Shown here one piece after another: positions 33,258 to 42,057 of a stretch of DNA of 64,000 bases (position 1 is its first letter; each line of letters begins with the position of its first letter). This stretch comes from SIG437 sp045576235 (GTDB lineage Bacteria; Bacillota; Clostridia; UBA1381; UBA9506): positions 42,043 through 106,042 of the forward strand of contig JAZNGA010000007.1 of assembly GCA_045576235.1 (NCBI GenBank), read 5' to 3'. A program made the position numbers and the translations under genes. The notes below the pieces were generated by a model that saw only the letters and a program-made list of their open reading frames with translations, made no database searches and was not told the origin of the DNA.

Positions 33258-34244
33258 TTATAAAAGCTCTTTTCTTAAATCGTCTGCAGACTTGGGTGAA
33301 AGATATGCAGGAGGAACATCGAAAACAGATTTTGCACCAAAGGAACCCTCTTTTGCAAATCTATAAGCTGCTCTTGCATAGCACAGGAGAACGCTTGATG
33401 TGAATTCGGGATTTGAGTCGAGCTTTAATGAAAACTCCATAACATGATTTCTATCTAAATTTTCGCCTGTTTTTCCGCTTCTGATGACAAAACCTCCATG
33501 AGGAATTCCTGAATGATTCTTGCTGAATTCTTCTTCTGAAATGAAGTGAACTGTTGTGTCGTAGTCTGCAAAATAGTTAGGCATATTTTTGATTTCATTT
33601 TCAATTCGATTTGCATCTGCGCCTTCTTCTAAGACAACAAAACATTCGCGCAAATGTTGTTCTCTCTTTGAAAAATCAGGGTTTTCGCCGCTTCTGGCAC
33701 CTTCCATGGCAGATTCAACGGGAATTGTGTATTGTTTTGCGTTTTTAACGCCTTCAATTCTTCTTATGGCGTCAGAGTGTCCCTGACTGACACCTTTCCC
33801 CCAGAAAGTGTATGTTTTGCCATCTGCAAGAACAGATTCAAAAAGCAGTCTTTCGAGAGAGAAAAGACCAGGGTCCCAGCCAACAGAAATTATACTTGTG
33901 GTTTTAGCGGCATTGCAGGATTTGTCGACTGCGTCAAAATATTCAGGAATTTTTGCATGCGTGTCGAAGCTGTCCACGCAGTTAAACATAGCTGAATATT
34001 TAGGGCCTTGTTCCGGAAGGTCAGTTGCCGAACCACCGCAAAGCATTAAAACATCTATCTTATCTTTAAAATTTTCAATATCATCTACTCTGTAAACAGG
34101 TGCATTTGCACTGACGGGCTTAACTGTTTCCGGTGCACGCCTTGTAAAGATGCCGACAAGTTCCATATCGCTATTTTGCGAGATTGCATTTTCAAGGCCT
34201 CTGCCGAGGTTTCCATAGCCCAAAATTCCAATTCTGATAGTCAT
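33258..34244 (-). CDS. ddh: meso-Diaminopimelate D-dehydrogenase
   Basis: The 328-residue NADP enzyme makes meso-diaminopimelate in one step from tetrahydrodipicolinate and ammonia (EC 1.4.1.16), a shortcut in lysine and peptidoglycan synthesis. The Rossmann motif G-I-L-G-Y-G-N-L-G-R, the L-C-G-G-S-A-T-D-L-P and G-W-D-P-G-L-F segments and G-K-G-V-S-Q-G-H-S-D-A-I are characteristic. Start ATG with GGAGAT upstream. It has its own strong promoter. Its presence supports meso-DAP in the wall. Very sure. Confidence 0.95.
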   Translation of the reverse strand: MTIRIGILGYGNLGRGLENAISQNSDMELVGIFTRRAPETVKPVSANAPVYRVDDIENFKDKIDVLMLCGGSATDLPEQGPKYSAMFNCVDSFDTHAKIPEYFDAVDKSCNAAKTTSIISVGWDPGLFSLERLLFESVLADGKTYTFWGKGVSQGHSDAIRRIEGVKNAKQYTIPVESAMEGARSGENPDFSKREQHLRECFVVLEEGADANRIENEIKNMPNYFADYDTTVHFISEEEFSKNHSGIPHGGFVIRSGKTGENLDRNHVMEFSLKLDSNPEFTSSVLLCYARAAYRFAKEGSFGAKSVFDVPPAYLSPKSADDLRKELL

Positions 34245-34276
34245 TTAACTTCATCTCCATTCGATTTTTCAGTATA

Positions 34277-34305
34277 ATTATAACTCTAATATAAATTCGT
34301 GTCAA
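34277..34305 (-). promoter_or_regulatory. Promoter of ddh
   Basis: Minus strand TTGACA (34305-34300), 17-bp spacer, TATAAT (34282-34277): a perfect consensus, about 33 bp before the start codon. Confidence 0.85.
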
Positions 34306-34318
34306 TTTATTTTTTTTG

Positions 34319-34347
34319 TTGACATATTATTTTTACAGTTATATAAT
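34319..34347 (+). promoter_or_regulatory. Promoter of the AraC gene at 34417
   Basis: TTGACA (34319-34324), 17-bp spacer, TATAAT (34342-34347): also consensus, back-to-back with the ddh promoter and only 13 bp apart. A leader of about 63 nt follows. Confidence 0.85.
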
Positions 34348-34416
34348 AAATATTGACAAAAAAGCAGATACCATTAAAAAACACGAGGCAAAATAATAAT
34401 TGAAGCAGGTGAAACG

Positions 34417-35340
34417 ATGAACGATTTAAGACTTCCTAAAGTTTGGGATGAAATGGCAGAAAAACCAATTTATCTGCCCGCTGCTATCAAAACGATTGAA
34501 AAAATTCATGACACAAACTGGTGTGCGAATTTAAGCAAACAAGACTATTATTTACTGGTTTATCTAAAAAAAGGCACTGGTGTTTTTTATGTTGAAGGGG
34601 CAGAAGTAAATATGCTGCCTCATTCTGTGATAATAATAAAGCCAGAGAGACTCCATAAATTTCAGGCAAAATCAGACTCTTGCGAGATTGTTGTTTTATA
34701 TTTTGCGCTTAAAAATAAAAAAAACGAAATTAACAGCTACGGTGATTTGGTGGATTTTACTGAATATGTTGAAGACGATGAAAACGGAGATTTTCTGTTT
34801 TTGAAGCTGGGAAGAAAAAATGATATTTTCCATGTTATGAACAGAATTTTAAGAGAAAGAGTTAAATATCAGGTTTGTGGAGATTTTCTGAGTGCAGTTT
34901 TAGTAATTGAGCTTTTTGTTTTGCTTTCACGCGCGCTCAAGCTTGAATGGGAACAGAGCGCAAAAAACAGAAATCTCAAGCTCTTTGAGCTTTTGAATGT
35001 CGCTAAAGAATATATAGACAAAAACTATTCCCACGATTTGTCACTTTCGCAGGTTGCTAAATATATCTATCTTTCTGACAGCTATTTTGCTCATTCGTTT
35101 AAAAATAAATTTGGAATAAGCCCCAAAAGCTACATTTTAAAGGTGAGAATAGATGCTGCAAAAGAGTTGCTTGAAAACACGGCAATGAAGGTTTCTGATG
35201 TGGCGGCATCTGTGGGTTTTTCAAGTCAGCAGAGGTTTAATGACATTTTCAGAAAGCATGAAAACATCACTCCGCTCAAATATAGGCAGATATGTAAAAA
35301 AGCAAGGCAGGAGAAGGAAAACGATAAAATTCATGTATAA
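34417..35340 (+). CDS. AraC-family transcriptional regulator
   Basis: A 307-residue regulator with an N-terminal cupin-type sensor (residues 30-110: G-T-G-V-F-Y-V-E-G, H-S-V-I-I-I-K-P-E-R-L-H) and a C-terminal AraC HTH pair (residues 200-300: L-S-L-S-Q-V-A-K-Y-I-Y-L-S-D-S-Y-F and V-G-F-S-S-Q-Q-R-F-N). GCAGGTGAAA precedes ATG 34417. It is divergent from ddh but no sugar genes follow; a terminator ends it. Its targets may be elsewhere. Both flanking promoters are strong, so it is probably expressed in most conditions. Confidence 0.9.
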   Translation: MNDLRLPKVWDEMAEKPIYLPAAIKTIEKIHDTNWCANLSKQDYYLLVYLKKGTGVFYVEGAEVNMLPHSVIIIKPERLHKFQAKSDSCEIVVLYFALKNKKNEINSYGDLVDFTEYVEDDENGDFLFLKLGRKNDIFHVMNRILRERVKYQVCGDFLSAVLVIELFVLLSRALKLEWEQSAKNRNLKLFELLNVAKEYIDKNYSHDLSLSQVAKYIYLSDSYFAHSFKNKFGISPKSYILKVRIDAAKELLENTAMKVSDVAASVGFSSQQRFNDIFRKHENITPLKYRQICKKARQEKENDKIHV

Positions 35341-35345
35341 AAATG

Positions 35346-35390
35346 GGGGTGTAAAAAACTTTGGTTTTTTACACCCCTTTAAATTTTCTT
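35346..35390 (+). terminator. Terminator of the AraC gene
   Basis: GGGGTGTAAAAAAC (35346-35359) pairs perfectly with GTTTTTTACACCCC (35364-35377), followed by TTTAAATTTT. Confidence 0.85.
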
Positions 35391-35405
35391 TGGGGTTTAT
35401 GGAAA

Positions 35406-36890
35406 CTAAATTTCATCGTGTTGTTCAGCAAGTTTTTTTTCTGAAAGCTCTTTATATTTATTAATTGCTGCCATTGCTTTTTTCTGGTGGAGAGTAGTTC
35501 CTGCGCCGCCGATGCAACCTCCGGGACAAGCCATACCTTCCAAGATATATCCGTCTCTTTTTCCTGCCCGTGCTAAAGAAAGCATTTTTCTGCAGTCTGA
35601 AAGATTGTCCGCACATTCTGTCTTTATCTGGCGGTCGGGTTCTTTTTCTTTGATTGAATTTATGATTGCTTCAGCCACACCGCCTGATTTAGCATAGCCT
35701 CTTCCTGCCGCTGTTGATTTATTAAAAGGTTCAGGCCGGCAACCAAAGTCGGAAACAATTCCCTTAGCCGTAAACATTCCTACCATTTCCTCAAAGGTTA
35801 TAACAAAATCAACATCGCTTCTGACACTTTTTCTCATCGCCTCAAGTTTTTTTGCAGAGCAAGGACCAATGAAAACAATTTTTGAGTTGGGGTGTTTCTT
35901 CTTTATCATCCTGGCGGTTGCGACCATTGGGGTGAAGCCCTCGGAAACGCAATGAGCAATTTCCGGGAAAAGCTTTTTTGCCATAGATGCCCACGAGGGA
36001 CAGCATGATGTTGCTAAAAACGGCTGCTTTGACGGAACATCTGACAAAAAAAGTTCCGCTTCGCAAACTGCAGAAATGTCAGCCCCAAGCGCAACCTCAT
36101 AAACCTCTTTGAAGCCAAATTCTTTAAGCAGCGGAGCCACCTTTTCAGGCGGAATATTTTCCCCGAACTGTCCCACAAAAGCGGGAGCCACCTCTGCAAT
36201 TATTTCGTCCCCCTTCATCATGGCATTAATGAGCTGAAAAATCTGAGATTTATCACTTATTGCGGCAAACGGACAGTTCACAAGACACATTCCGCAAGCG
36301 ACGCATTTATCATAATCTATGTCGGCTCTGCCTAAATCGTCGCTCCCTATTGCATCAACACCGCAAGCTTTAGCACAGGGCCTGTCATAATGAATAATGG
36401 CATTATAGGGACAAACGGCAGCACATTTTCCGCATCTTATGCATTTTTTCAAATCAATGTGAGACTTTCCTTTTTTCATATAAACAGCGTTGGTGGGACA
36501 AGTAAAAACGCAAGGGTGAGCTAAGCAGCCTCTGCAGTTGTCGGTTACATAATATGATTTTTCTGGGCAGGCCTCGCAGGCAAATTTGATAATGTTAATA
36601 AGAGGGTGGTTATAATATGTCTCATCTATGGCGCTTTCTTCAATGCCTTCATCAAGTGGAGCGTGTCCGTTGTGTTCGCGGAGGTCAAGTCCTAAGGCGA
36701 GGCGTATGCGTTCACCCACAATCGCGCGTTCTTTAAAGACGCTGTCACGATATCTCGCCACTTCGCCGGGAATTATTTTATATGGGATTTTTTCTATTTC
36801 CGAAAATGGTGCTCCTGATAGGGCAAATTTTGCAACTTCCGTAAAAACTTGTCGCCTTATTTTAGTGACGGGCGTATATATTCCTCTCAA
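35406..36890 (-). CDS. [FeFe]-hydrogenase, group B-like monomeric enzyme
   Basis: A 494-residue [FeFe]-hydrogenase. The H-cluster motifs are T-S-C-C-P-S-W (L1), I-G-P-C-S-A-K-K-L-E (L2) and E-G-M-A-C-P-G-G-C-I-G-G (L3); the double cysteine in L1 is typical of group B. Residues 110-220 hold several [4Fe-4S] motifs of ferredoxin type (C-I-R-C-G-K-C-A-A-V-C-P, C-V-A-C-G-M-C-L-V-N-C-P) and another Cys cluster (C-R-G-C-L-A-H-P-C). It makes or senses H2 with ferredoxin; group B enzymes are poorly characterised. TTG 36890 follows AAAGGAG. The maturases HydEFG are not in the window. Confidence 0.9.
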   Translation of the reverse strand: MRGIYTPVTKIRRQVFTEVAKFALSGAPFSEIEKIPYKIIPGEVARYRDSVFKERAIVGERIRLALGLDLREHNGHAPLDEGIEESAIDETYYNHPLINIIKFACEACPEKSYYVTDNCRGCLAHPCVFTCPTNAVYMKKGKSHIDLKKCIRCGKCAAVCPYNAIIHYDRPCAKACGVDAIGSDDLGRADIDYDKCVACGMCLVNCPFAAISDKSQIFQLINAMMKGDEIIAEVAPAFVGQFGENIPPEKVAPLLKEFGFKEVYEVALGADISAVCEAELFLSDVPSKQPFLATSCCPSWASMAKKLFPEIAHCVSEGFTPMVATARMIKKKHPNSKIVFIGPCSAKKLEAMRKSVRSDVDFVITFEEMVGMFTAKGIVSDFGCRPEPFNKSTAAGRGYAKSGGVAEAIINSIKEKEPDRQIKTECADNLSDCRKMLSLARAGKRDGYILEGMACPGGCIGGAGTTLHQKKAMAAINKYKELSEKKLAEQHDEI

Positions 36891-36904
36891 GAAAAAACTC
36901 CTTT

Positions 36905-37345
36905 CTAAGAACAAAAATCTTCCGTAAATGATAAAAGTTCATCCTTTGTTTTTAAGAAAACACCATCTCTAAGCATTGTGAGATCTTCCTGCCTTAAAGA
37001 TGCAGGCTCTATGGGGAGCGTGTGACTGAATGTTTTTTTGTCTTCTGAAATGTTGAAAACTTTTGTTTCTCCGTCTTCATATCTGACGAGAAACATATAT
37101 TCGTCCTTTTTGGGAGCAGAGTTTAAAGGTTCATCTATTGAGGATTTAGATGCAGCTTTACTCTCGCTGAGCTCAGTTTCTTGAGAGTGAGGGGCAATCG
37201 GCGTCTGCGCAAGTTCTTTTTCTGATGCTTGTCCTGACAGTTTAGCTCCTGCATAGCCGACAGCAAGTCCAAAGGCTGCAAGAAAAATGAAAGCTATCGT
37301 AAATTTTAAAAAGGACCAGGCTTTTTTCTGTTTTATTCTATACAT
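36905..37345 (-). CDS. Membrane-anchored protein with BofC C-terminal-like domain
   Basis: 146 residues. A single N-terminal membrane segment (residues 12-32) is followed by a linker rich in Ser/Glu/Lys and, from about residue 80, by a domain Y-M-F-L-V-R-Y-E-D-G-E-T-K-V-F ending D-G-V-F-L-K-T-K-D-E-L-L-S-F-T-E-D-F. This resembles the BofC C-terminal domain, which in Bacillus controls the SpoIVB protease in sporulation. ATG 37345 is preceded by AAAGGAA. The start of the hydrogenase gene follows by 14 bp, likely the same operon, although no functional link is known. Confidence 0.7.
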   Translation of the reverse strand: MYRIKQKKAWSFLKFTIAFIFLAAFGLAVGYAGAKLSGQASEKELAQTPIAPHSQETELSESKAASKSSIDEPLNSAPKKDEYMFLVRYEDGETKVFNISEDKKTFSHTLPIEPASLRQEDLTMLRDGVFLKTKDELLSFTEDFCS

Positions 37346-37526
37346 AAATTCAATTCCTTTCTGATAGGCTGATTTTTTAAACATTCGACCTTTAATTTAC
37401 AATATATATTTTTTGCCGAAAAAGCCTGTTTTATCCGTAACTAAAATAAATTGCTTTCGTAATAATTTTGTAACTATTATCATTTATAATGTAGTTGGAT
37501 ATACTTTATTTGAACGGAGGGATTTA

Positions 37527-39833
37527 ATGGAAGAGAATAACAAAACCCGTAAACCCACGCAAAAGAAAAAAAGGAGAATTAAAATTTTAAAAAGAATTTT
37601 TTTAATCGTACTTATAGTTGCCATTTTTCTGACAAGTGTTGTTGCGGGAGCCTTTTTAGGCTTCGTCGATAACAGCACAGACCTTATCGCGCGCGAATAT
37701 AATCTTGATTTTTCATCAATGGTCTATTATATTGATGAAGAAACAAATGAGGCGATTGAGGTTGACAGACTATATTCTGAGCAAAACAGAATATGGGTTG
37801 ATATTGAAAACACACCGCCGCTTCTTCGTGACGCATTTGTCGCGATAGAGGATGAGAGATTTGACTCTCATAATGGTGTTGACTGGAAAAGAACACTAAG
37901 CGCCGTTATAACATATTTGTTTAAGGGAAACAAATCACACGGCGGCTCAACAATTACCCAGCAGCTCATCAAAAATGTCACGGGAGAGGACGAGCGTTCT
38001 CCAATCAGAAAAATTCAGGAAATTATAAGAGCATTAAACCTTGAAAAGAAAATGAGCAAAGACGACATCATTGAAATGTATATGAACACCATATATTTAG
38101 GTCAGGGATGTCACGGAGTTCAGGCGGCATCAAATGTATATTTCAGCAAGGATGTGTCAGAGCTTACATTGGCAGAATGTGCATCAATAGCGGGAATTAC
38201 GCAATATCCGTCGAAATATGACCCGATTTTAAACTATGAAGAACATAAAAAGAAACAAGAGCTTGTTTTAGATAAGATGCTTGAAAGAGAATTCATTTCA
38301 GAAGAAGAATGTGCCTCTGCAAAAGCAGAAGAGCTAAAGCTCATTAAAGGAACAGCAAAGACGACATCGGCTAAAATTCAGTCATATTTTGTTGACCAGG
38401 TTGTAATTGATGTCTTAGATGATTTGATGACAAAAAAGAATATGTCTGAAAGTGCTGCAACAAAGCTTTTGTTTAAGGGTGGATTGAAGATTTATACAAC
38501 GATGGACCCAAAGGTTCAGTCGTCTATGGAAAAGGTGTTTGAAAATAATGGGAATTTCCCTGGAGCAAGTGGTGCAAACGGACCTCAGTCAGCTATGATA
38601 GTTATTGACCCATACACAGGTCACATCAAAGGAATAGTTGGCGGGCGTGGTGAGAAAACAGGAAATCGTGTTTTAAACAGAGCAACACAGACAGTTCGTC
38701 AGCCCGGTTCTTCAATTAAACCCGTTTCGGTCTATGCTCCTGCAGTGGAATATGGAATTGTTACGCCGGCAACCATTGTTGACGACTCTCCTCTTAAAAT
38801 AGGTGACTGGAGCGTAAGAAATTCAGATGGGAAGTTTTTAGAGAAAATCACTGTAAGGGTAGCTTTGGAAAAATCGAGAAATGTTCCTGCGGTCAGAATT
38901 ATTGACAAGGTAACGGCTGAGAGGTCGTTTGATTTTCTGACTGAAAATTTAGGATTTACAACGCTTGTCTCAAGTGAAAAAAGAGCGGATGGCAAAATCT
39001 ATTCTGATAAGTATTACAGCTGTCTCGGCCTTGGAGGATTAACAGACGGAATATCAATTAAGGAGCTTGCTGCGGCATATTGTCCGTTTGTGAATTCAGG
39101 TATATATACGAAGCCTGTTTCATATACTAAAGTTATAGACTCAGACGGAAAGATTATTCTTGAGAACAAACCTGAAACACATCAGGCAATGAGCAAGGAA
39201 ACGGCATATTGTGTCGCCAATATGATGACAGGTGTTATAACGAGCGGAACAGGAACAGGCGCTCGGCTTTCAAATCCTGCTATTATGGCAGGCGGCAAAA
39301 CAGGCACGACAACAAACGATATTGACAGATGGTTTGCCGGCTTTACTCCAAACTATGTTGGCGTTGTTTGGTTTGGATATGACACTCCAAAAAACATGTC
39401 AGGACTCGGAAATCCATGCGTAGCTAACTGGAAGAGAGTTATGGATCTAATACATGCAGACGAAGAAATCAAAACCTTGGCAGTTCCTGCGAGCATGGTT
39501 TCAACAAGAGTGTGTCAGGTGAGCGGAAAGATAGCGACAGCTAAATGCGAGAACACCAGATATGACTATTTTAAATCAGGAACTCAGCCGGTTTCCTTCT
39601 GTTCATCACACAACGAGACAGAGGCAGAGGATGAAATTGACGATAATATCGAAAATGAAGAATCAGCTGTGGGAGACACAGAGCCCGGAGCAGGAGCCGT
39701 AAATCCGCCTGCAGAGGGAGATGCCATAAATCCTGAAAATAGCACGACAACACCGAGTCCTACCACGAATGTTCCGTCTTCAGCACCCGATAATGCTATG
39801 AATGAAAACGATTTCTGGTATAGCGGGGAGTAA
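37527..39833 (+). CDS. Class A penicillin-binding protein (PBP1A type)
   Basis: A 768-residue bifunctional peptidoglycan synthase. A basic cytosolic tail and one membrane segment (about 22-46) precede the GT51 transglycosylase domain (E-D-E-R-F-D-S-H-N-G and G-G-S-T-I-T-Q-Q-L-I-K-N), then the transpeptidase with S-S-I-K (Q-P-G-S-S-I-K-P), S-R-N and K-T-G-T-T motifs. A C-terminal acidic Pro/Thr-rich tail of about 80 residues follows. ATG 37527 follows CGGAGGG; an in-frame upstream ATG at 37413 has no site and overlaps promoter sequence. A TATAAT lies near 37485. Confidence 0.92.
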   Translation: MEENNKTRKPTQKKKRRIKILKRIFLIVLIVAIFLTSVVAGAFLGFVDNSTDLIAREYNLDFSSMVYYIDEETNEAIEVDRLYSEQNRIWVDIENTPPLLRDAFVAIEDERFDSHNGVDWKRTLSAVITYLFKGNKSHGGSTITQQLIKNVTGEDERSPIRKIQEIIRALNLEKKMSKDDIIEMYMNTIYLGQGCHGVQAASNVYFSKDVSELTLAECASIAGITQYPSKYDPILNYEEHKKKQELVLDKMLEREFISEEECASAKAEELKLIKGTAKTTSAKIQSYFVDQVVIDVLDDLMTKKNMSESAATKLLFKGGLKIYTTMDPKVQSSMEKVFENNGNFPGASGANGPQSAMIVIDPYTGHIKGIVGGRGEKTGNRVLNRATQTVRQPGSSIKPVSVYAPAVEYGIVTPATIVDDSPLKIGDWSVRNSDGKFLEKITVRVALEKSRNVPAVRIIDKVTAERSFDFLTENLGFTTLVSSEKRADGKIYSDKYYSCLGLGGLTDGISIKELAAAYCPFVNSGIYTKPVSYTKVIDSDGKIILENKPETHQAMSKETAYCVANMMTGVITSGTGTGARLSNPAIMAGGKTGTTTNDIDRWFAGFTPNYVGVVWFGYDTPKNMSGLGNPCVANWKRVMDLIHADEEIKTLAVPASMVSTRVCQVSGKIATAKCENTRYDYFKSGTQPVSFCSSHNETEAEDEIDDNIENEESAVGDTEPGAGAVNPPAEGDAINPENSTTTPSPTTNVPSSAPDNAMNENDFWYSGE

Positions 39834-39858
39834 AATCACAGGAGGCTGATTTGAAATA

Positions 39859-41574
39859 ATGAACTATAAAGAAGAATATAGATATTGGCTAACTAAAACT
39901 ACAGACGATAAGAAAACCTATGAAGAGCTTTTAAAAATAGAAGGCAATGAAAGTGAAATTGAGGAAAGATTCTATAAGGACTTAGAGTTTGGAACGGGCG
40001 GTCTAAGAGGAATTATAGGCGCGGGCACAAACAGAATGAACGAATATACTGTCGGCCGTGCAACACAAGGGCTTGCCGATTTCATCAAGGCGGAAGGAAG
40101 GCAGGAAGACGGGGTTGTAATCTCTTATGATTGCCGTCACTACTCGGAGGAGTTTGCGTTAAGAGCTGCATCAGTTTTAGTTGCAAACGGAATTAAAGCC
40201 TATGTTTTTGATAAAATGAATCCTACGCCTGTGCTTTCTTTTGCAGTCAGACAGCTTAAAACTTTCATGGGAATTATGATAACAGCAAGCCATAATCCTG
40301 CTGAATATAACGGATTTAAGGTGTATGGCTCTGATGGTGCGCAGCTGAATGTTGCTGCTTCAAATGAAGTCATTAAAATCATAAACAAGCTTGATGTTTT
40401 TGATGATGTGAAATATTTATCTACAGAGCAGACAACAAAGAGCGAGCTATTTAAATTTGTGGGAGATGCTTTAATAGAGGAGTTTGAAAAAACAGCGCTT
40501 CATCATCAGGTGAGATATGATGTAGATAAGAAAAATCTTAAAATTGTTTATACTCCCTTCCATGGCACAGGGCTTATACCTGTAACTGAAGTGCTCGATA
40601 AAGCAGGCTACGAAAATGTTTTCGTTGTCACAGAGCAGGCGGTAAAGGACCCGAATTTTTCGACAGTCAAGTCGCCTAATCCTGAGGACAAGGAAGGTTT
40701 CTATCTTGCCATCAGTTTAGCCGAGAAGGAAAGTGCGGACATAATAGTCGGAACGGACCCTGATGCTGACAGAATTGGTGTTTTAGCAAGAAATGATAAC
40801 GGTGCATATGAGGTGATTTCAGGAAATCAGATCGGCGTTTTGCTTGCTGATTATCTTTTAAGCGCTAAAGCAGAAAAGGGCGAGCTTTCCCCTGATGATT
40901 ATATTGTTTCAACAATTGTCACAACTGACTTAATCGCTAAGCTTTCTGAAGCCTATGGAGTGGAATTTTATAAGGTTTTCACGGGTTTTAAATTTATTGC
41001 TGAAATTATCAAAATGAAGGAAAACCAGGGGAAAGGTAATTTGGTTTTAGGATTTGAGGAAAGCTATGGATATCTTCCAGGCACATATGCAAGGGATAAA
41101 GACAGTGTTACAACAGCGCTTCTGATTTGTGAAATTGCAGCATATCTTAAAAAGAAAGGCAAGACAATTTTTGATGCGCGTGATAGCATTTTCAAAAGAT
41201 TCGGCTATTATGCGGAAAAAACAGTTTCTGTTTATATGCACGGCATAAGCGGAATGGAGGATATGAAAAAGCTTATGGAAAGTGTCAGAGAAAACCCTAT
41301 GACAAAAATAGGGGAGGTTTCACTTTCGGCACTTAATGACTATAAAAAGAGCGTGAGATTTGATTTTGAGACAGGTAAGCAGACATCAATTGAGATGGAT
41401 TCTGCAAATGTTCTCATTTTTGAAATTAAAGACGGCGGATTCTTTGCTCTCCGCCCATCAGGAACGGAGCCTAAGATAAAGCTTTATTATTCTGTTATAG
41501 CTGAGAGCGAAAAAGCAGGAGAAGAGAAAATTGAATATATTGACAGAGAAGTGAAGAAGCTTTTAAACTTTTAA
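39859..41574 (+). CDS. Phosphoglucomutase / phosphomannomutase (PgcA type)
   Basis: A 571-residue alpha-D-phosphohexomutase. The length with a long N-terminal extension matches the PgcA/Pgm2 group. T-A-S-H-N-P-A-E-Y-N-G-F holds the phosphoserine, D-P-D-A-D-R-I-G the metal loop, G-F-E-E-S-Y-G-Y the sugar loop, and R-P-S-G-T-E-P-K-I-K the phosphate loop. It interconverts glucose-1- and glucose-6-phosphate for nucleotide-sugar and wall polymer synthesis. It follows the PBP gene by 25 bp. A second, shorter phosphohexomutase lies 1.1 kb away on the other strand. Confidence 0.93.
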   Translation: MNYKEEYRYWLTKTTDDKKTYEELLKIEGNESEIEERFYKDLEFGTGGLRGIIGAGTNRMNEYTVGRATQGLADFIKAEGRQEDGVVISYDCRHYSEEFALRAASVLVANGIKAYVFDKMNPTPVLSFAVRQLKTFMGIMITASHNPAEYNGFKVYGSDGAQLNVAASNEVIKIINKLDVFDDVKYLSTEQTTKSELFKFVGDALIEEFEKTALHHQVRYDVDKKNLKIVYTPFHGTGLIPVTEVLDKAGYENVFVVTEQAVKDPNFSTVKSPNPEDKEGFYLAISLAEKESADIIVGTDPDADRIGVLARNDNGAYEVISGNQIGVLLADYLLSAKAEKGELSPDDYIVSTIVTTDLIAKLSEAYGVEFYKVFTGFKFIAEIIKMKENQGKGNLVLGFEESYGYLPGTYARDKDSVTTALLICEIAAYLKKKGKTIFDARDSIFKRFGYYAEKTVSVYMHGISGMEDMKKLMESVRENPMTKIGEVSLSALNDYKKSVRFDFETGKQTSIEMDSANVLIFEIKDGGFFALRPSGTEPKIKLYYSVIAESEKAGEEKIEYIDREVKKLLNF

Positions 41575-41789
41575 AAATTTTTTCTGTCAGGGCTGTAGAT
41601 AATAGCACAGACAGGAAACTTCAACCACTCAACTTCGCTAAAAATAGCTTGTTTCGTGGGAAGTTCTTGAATGGGTGTTGTTAGCGAAATCAAAGATTTC
41701 GACAACACTCCAACCACACAAGGCAAGAAAATGACTAAAAAACCCTTTATGCATATCGCTATTACTAAAATAACATAAAGCTTAAGGAA

Positions 41790-41823
41790 GAAATTCGTTA
41801 TAAGACGAATTTCTTTTCTTTTT
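41790..41823 (+). terminator. Terminator-like hairpin
   Basis: GAAATTCGT (41790-41798) pairs with ACGAATTTC (41805-41813), followed by T4CT5. It is over 200 bp past the phosphohexomutase stop, so it could end a noncoding RNA or a long 3' UTR. Confidence 0.65.
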
Positions 41824-41840
41824 ATTGCCTTGCGTTTCGA

Positions 41841-41903
41841 ACAAACTTCACCTCTCGCTGTGCACACGCACAGCTTCGGGTAACCCCTTTGGGTTCAGTT
41901 TGT
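41841..41903. ncRNA. Candidate three-way-junction structured RNA element
   Basis: An outer stem ACAAACT (41841-41847) with AGTTTGT (41897-41903) encloses GCTGTGC-ACAC-GCACAGC (41857-41874) and AACCC/GGGTT (41882-41895). All stems are perfect. I do not recognise an RNA family; the transcribed strand is unknown because the stems read equally on both. Confidence 0.4.
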
Positions 41904-41935
41904 CCACTCTGCGCTATTTTCCGTCCAGCCAAAAA

Positions 41936-41979
41936 GAGCTATAGCAAAATGAGTTCATTCTGCTACAGCTCCTTTTTTT
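41936..41979 (+). terminator. Terminator, copy B of the GCTGTAGCAAAAT repeat
   Basis: GAGCTATAGCAAAATGAGTTCATTCTGCTACAGCTCC with two mismatched pairs, then T7. It stands upstream of the rubrerythrin gene. Confidence 0.75.
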
Positions 41980-42057
41980 ATACTATCACAAATTGAAAGA
42001 ATAAATTTTACAAATTCGGAAATAATTAATAACAACAAAAGAAAAGGAGAGAAAAAT

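Larger units (their letters stand above)
41575..42057. other. Noncoding stretch with several RNA-like hairpins
   Basis: About 480 bp without a supported gene. It holds a hairpin at about 41686-41725 (GTGTTGT/ACAACAC and CGAAATC/GATTTCG, with a three-base bulge), the hairpin at 41790-41823, a three-way-junction-like fold at 41841-41903, and a copy of the terminator repeat at 41936-41979. An in-frame minus-strand stretch of 98 codons exists but has no ribosome site and lies over the hairpins. Confidence 0.6.

Noticed and set aside
41571..41867. 98-codon open frame on the minus strand
   Set aside because: It has no ribosome site, covers several strong hairpins and a terminator, and its product looks like no family.
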